From: JAICLL01 sp035252155
GTDB taxonomy: Bacteria; Planctomycetota; Planctomycetia; Pirellulales; JAICIG01
Direction: 5' to 3'
Assembly: GCA_035252155.1 (NCBI GenBank)
Contig: DATFDL010000289.1
Coordinates: 1-21,924 of the forward strand
Length of the DNA stretch: 21,924 nucleotides
Shown: piece after piece, positions 20,698-21,924 of the stretch
Layout: every line of letters begins with the position of its first letter
Position numbering within the stretch: position 1 is the first letter of the stretch
Program-made: the position numbers and the translations under genes
Notes under the pieces: generated by a model
What the model was told of the DNA's origin: nothing
The model's input: the letters and a program-made list of their open reading frames with translations, nothing else
The model's database searches: none

Positions 20698-21924
20698 ATG
20701 GTCCGACTGATTCTTTCCAGCCTGCTCTTTCACTGGCGGATGAACCTGGCGGTGGCGCTGGGCGTGGCGGTGAGCACCGCCGTGCTTACCGGCGCGCTGC
20801 TGGTGGGCGATTCGGTGCGAGGCAGCCTTAGGCAGCTTACGCTCGATCGGCTGGGCATGGTCGATGAGGTGCTGCTCAGCGACCGGTTCTTTAGCGCCGC
20901 GTTGGGCAACGAGGTGGCCGCCGGTCCCGAGTTCGCCGCGTCGTTTTCGCAAGTCGCGCCGGCCATCATGCTACAAGGTAGCCTGGCACAACCCGATTCG
21001 GGCGCGCGGGCCAGCCAGGTGAATCTCTTTGGCTGCGGTCCGACGTTTTTTAAGCTCGCCCAGCGTGGGCCAGACGCCGGCCCGGCTGAAGGCGAGGTGT
21101 TTCTCAACCAACCGCTGGCCGATGAGCTGCAAGTGGCGACGGCTGACGAGGTGGTGGTGCGGCTGCCCCGGCCCCCCGAGATTCCGCCCGACAGCCCCTT
21201 GGGCAAAAAGTCGGACCTGATCGCCAATCGTCGGCTGAAGGTGGCCAAGATCCTGCCCGCCGATGGGCTGGGCCGGTTCAGCTTGCGGCCCAACCAGCAA
21301 GCGCCGCTGAACGCCTACTTTCATCTGGCCGATTTGCAATCGGCCCTCGATCAGCCGCCCGACCGCGTCAACGCGCTGCTGGTGGCCGGGCATGAAGCTG
21401 CTGCGCCGCCGTCGGCTGAAGCCGAGCGCCGGTTGCAAGTATCGCTGCGCCCCAAGCTGGCCGATTATGGTCTTTCGCTGCGGCGCACCGAGCGCGGATA
21501 TTTTAATCTCACCAGCGAACGGATGCTGCTCGAACCCGAAATCGAACGCGCCGCGCTGCGGGTATTCGGGGGCGACCATCCGCAACCGGCCTTCACCTAT
21601 TTGGCCAACTACATCTTGGCGGGCGACGGCGACCGCGGGCGAATTCCCTACTCGACGGTCACCGCGCTCGATCTGACCGATTTGCCGCCGCTGGGGCCGT
21701 TCCGCACGCCCGAGGGCCAACCGATCGGCGAGCTGGCCGACGACGAGATTGTGCTCAACCGCTGGGCAGTTGACGATTTCGCTCAGCAAGGCGTCGCTTT
21801 AACGCCGGGCGACACGATTCGGCTGACGTACTTTGAGCCGGAAAGCACGCACGGCAACGTCGCCGAGACAACCAGGTCGTTCAAGCTGAAAGCAATCGTG
21901 GCGATGTCGGGACCGGCGGCCGAC
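20698..21924 (+). CDS. FtsX/MacB-type ABC transporter permease, N-terminal 409 residues (3' end outside window)
   Basis: The frame is open from the ATG at 20698 to the window end. The protein starts MVRLILSSLLFHWRMNLAVA and continues LGVAVSTAVLTGALLVGDSV, one N-terminal membrane helix as in MacB/LolC/FtsX permeases. RGSLRQLTLDRLGMVDEVLL leads into a long extracytoplasmic domain with NLFGCGPTFFKLA, EVFLNQPLADELQVATADEV (the E-x-x-x-N-x-x-LA-x-x-L-x-V-x-x-GD-type segment of MacB periplasmic domains) and EIVLNRWAVDDFAQQG. Related planctomycete proteins are above 1000 aa with two such domains and further helices, so most of the gene is missing. The family works with an ATPase in moving or extracting lipids, lipoproteins or peptides at the membrane; the substrate is unknown. 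Only a weak GTGAG element precedes the start. No ATPase gene is upstream; one may follow. Confidence 0.88.
   Translation, partial: MVRLILSSLLFHWRMNLAVALGVAVSTAVLTGALLVGDSVRGSLRQLTLDRLGMVDEVLLSDRFFSAALGNEVAAGPEFAASFSQVAPAIMLQGSLAQPDSGARASQVNLFGCGPTFFKLAQRGPDAGPAEGEVFLNQPLADELQVATADEVVVRLPRPPEIPPDSPLGKKSDLIANRRLKVAKILPADGLGRFSLRPNQQAPLNAYFHLADLQSALDQPPDRVNALLVAGHEAAAPPSAEAERRLQVSLRPKLADYGLSLRRTERGYFNLTSERMLLEPEIERAALRVFGGDHPQPAFTYLANYILAGDGDRGRIPYSTVTALDLTDLPPLGPFRTPEGQPIGELADDEIVLNRWAVDDFAQQGVALTPGDTIRLTYFEPESTHGNVAETTRSFKLKAIVAMSGPAAD

Overview
The window looks like chromosomal DNA of a planctomycete, most likely of the Pirellulales type. This is inferred from protein families and style, not from any search. 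The pointers are high GC, long spacers, many dispersed inverted repeats, membrane proteins carrying the RW-x-LR-x-L signature, a PQQ-like propeller with WPQWRGP, terpenoid-cyclase-repeat and NPCBM proteins, DUF2203, and a very large OstA-like protein. Most genes are on the minus strand. The plus strand carries cNMP-patatin, nuoI-DUF2203 and the last, partial gene.

Layout. 1-3060: large OstA/LptA-like protein, cut by the window edge. 3061-4026: sparse DNA with a period-7 satellite, a 71-aa protein, a remnant of a YWTD propeller gene and REP-like palindromes. 4027-6118: three membrane or small proteins, two of them coupled by a GTGA overlap. 6198-8756: SMP-30/gluconolactonase-like protein and an exported PQQ-like propeller. 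8994-10043: ferrochelatase, divergent from a cNMP-binding/patatin lipase (10149-11999). The stop codon of the lipase overlaps a tRNA-Glu gene with a good sigma70-type promoter. 12340-12683: csrA with three GGA-containing boxes in its leader. 13385-14494: promoter, lone nuoI and a coupled DUF2203 gene. 14496-17896: three same-strand genes for exported proteins. 18019-19866: LRR membrane protein. 19867-20697: a gene-free stretch rich in palindromes. 20698-end: FtsX/MacB-type ABC permease, partial.

How the parts work together. Several genes concern the cell envelope: OstA-like protein, ABC permease, lipase and exported repeat proteins. Others are core metabolism or regulation: hemH, nuoI, csrA, tRNA-Glu. 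I saw no defence system, CRISPR array, prophage or transposase gene.

The most distinctive feature is the short structured repeats (about 27 to 176 bp) lying on gene boundaries. One supplies the last six codons and stop of hemH. One abuts the ATG of the NPCBM gene and fills almost the whole spacer before it. One, with a three-way-junction architecture, contains the only plausible ATG of the cyclase-repeat gene. One contains the stop codon of a membrane-protein gene. A second theme is a set of period-7 satellites at five loci.
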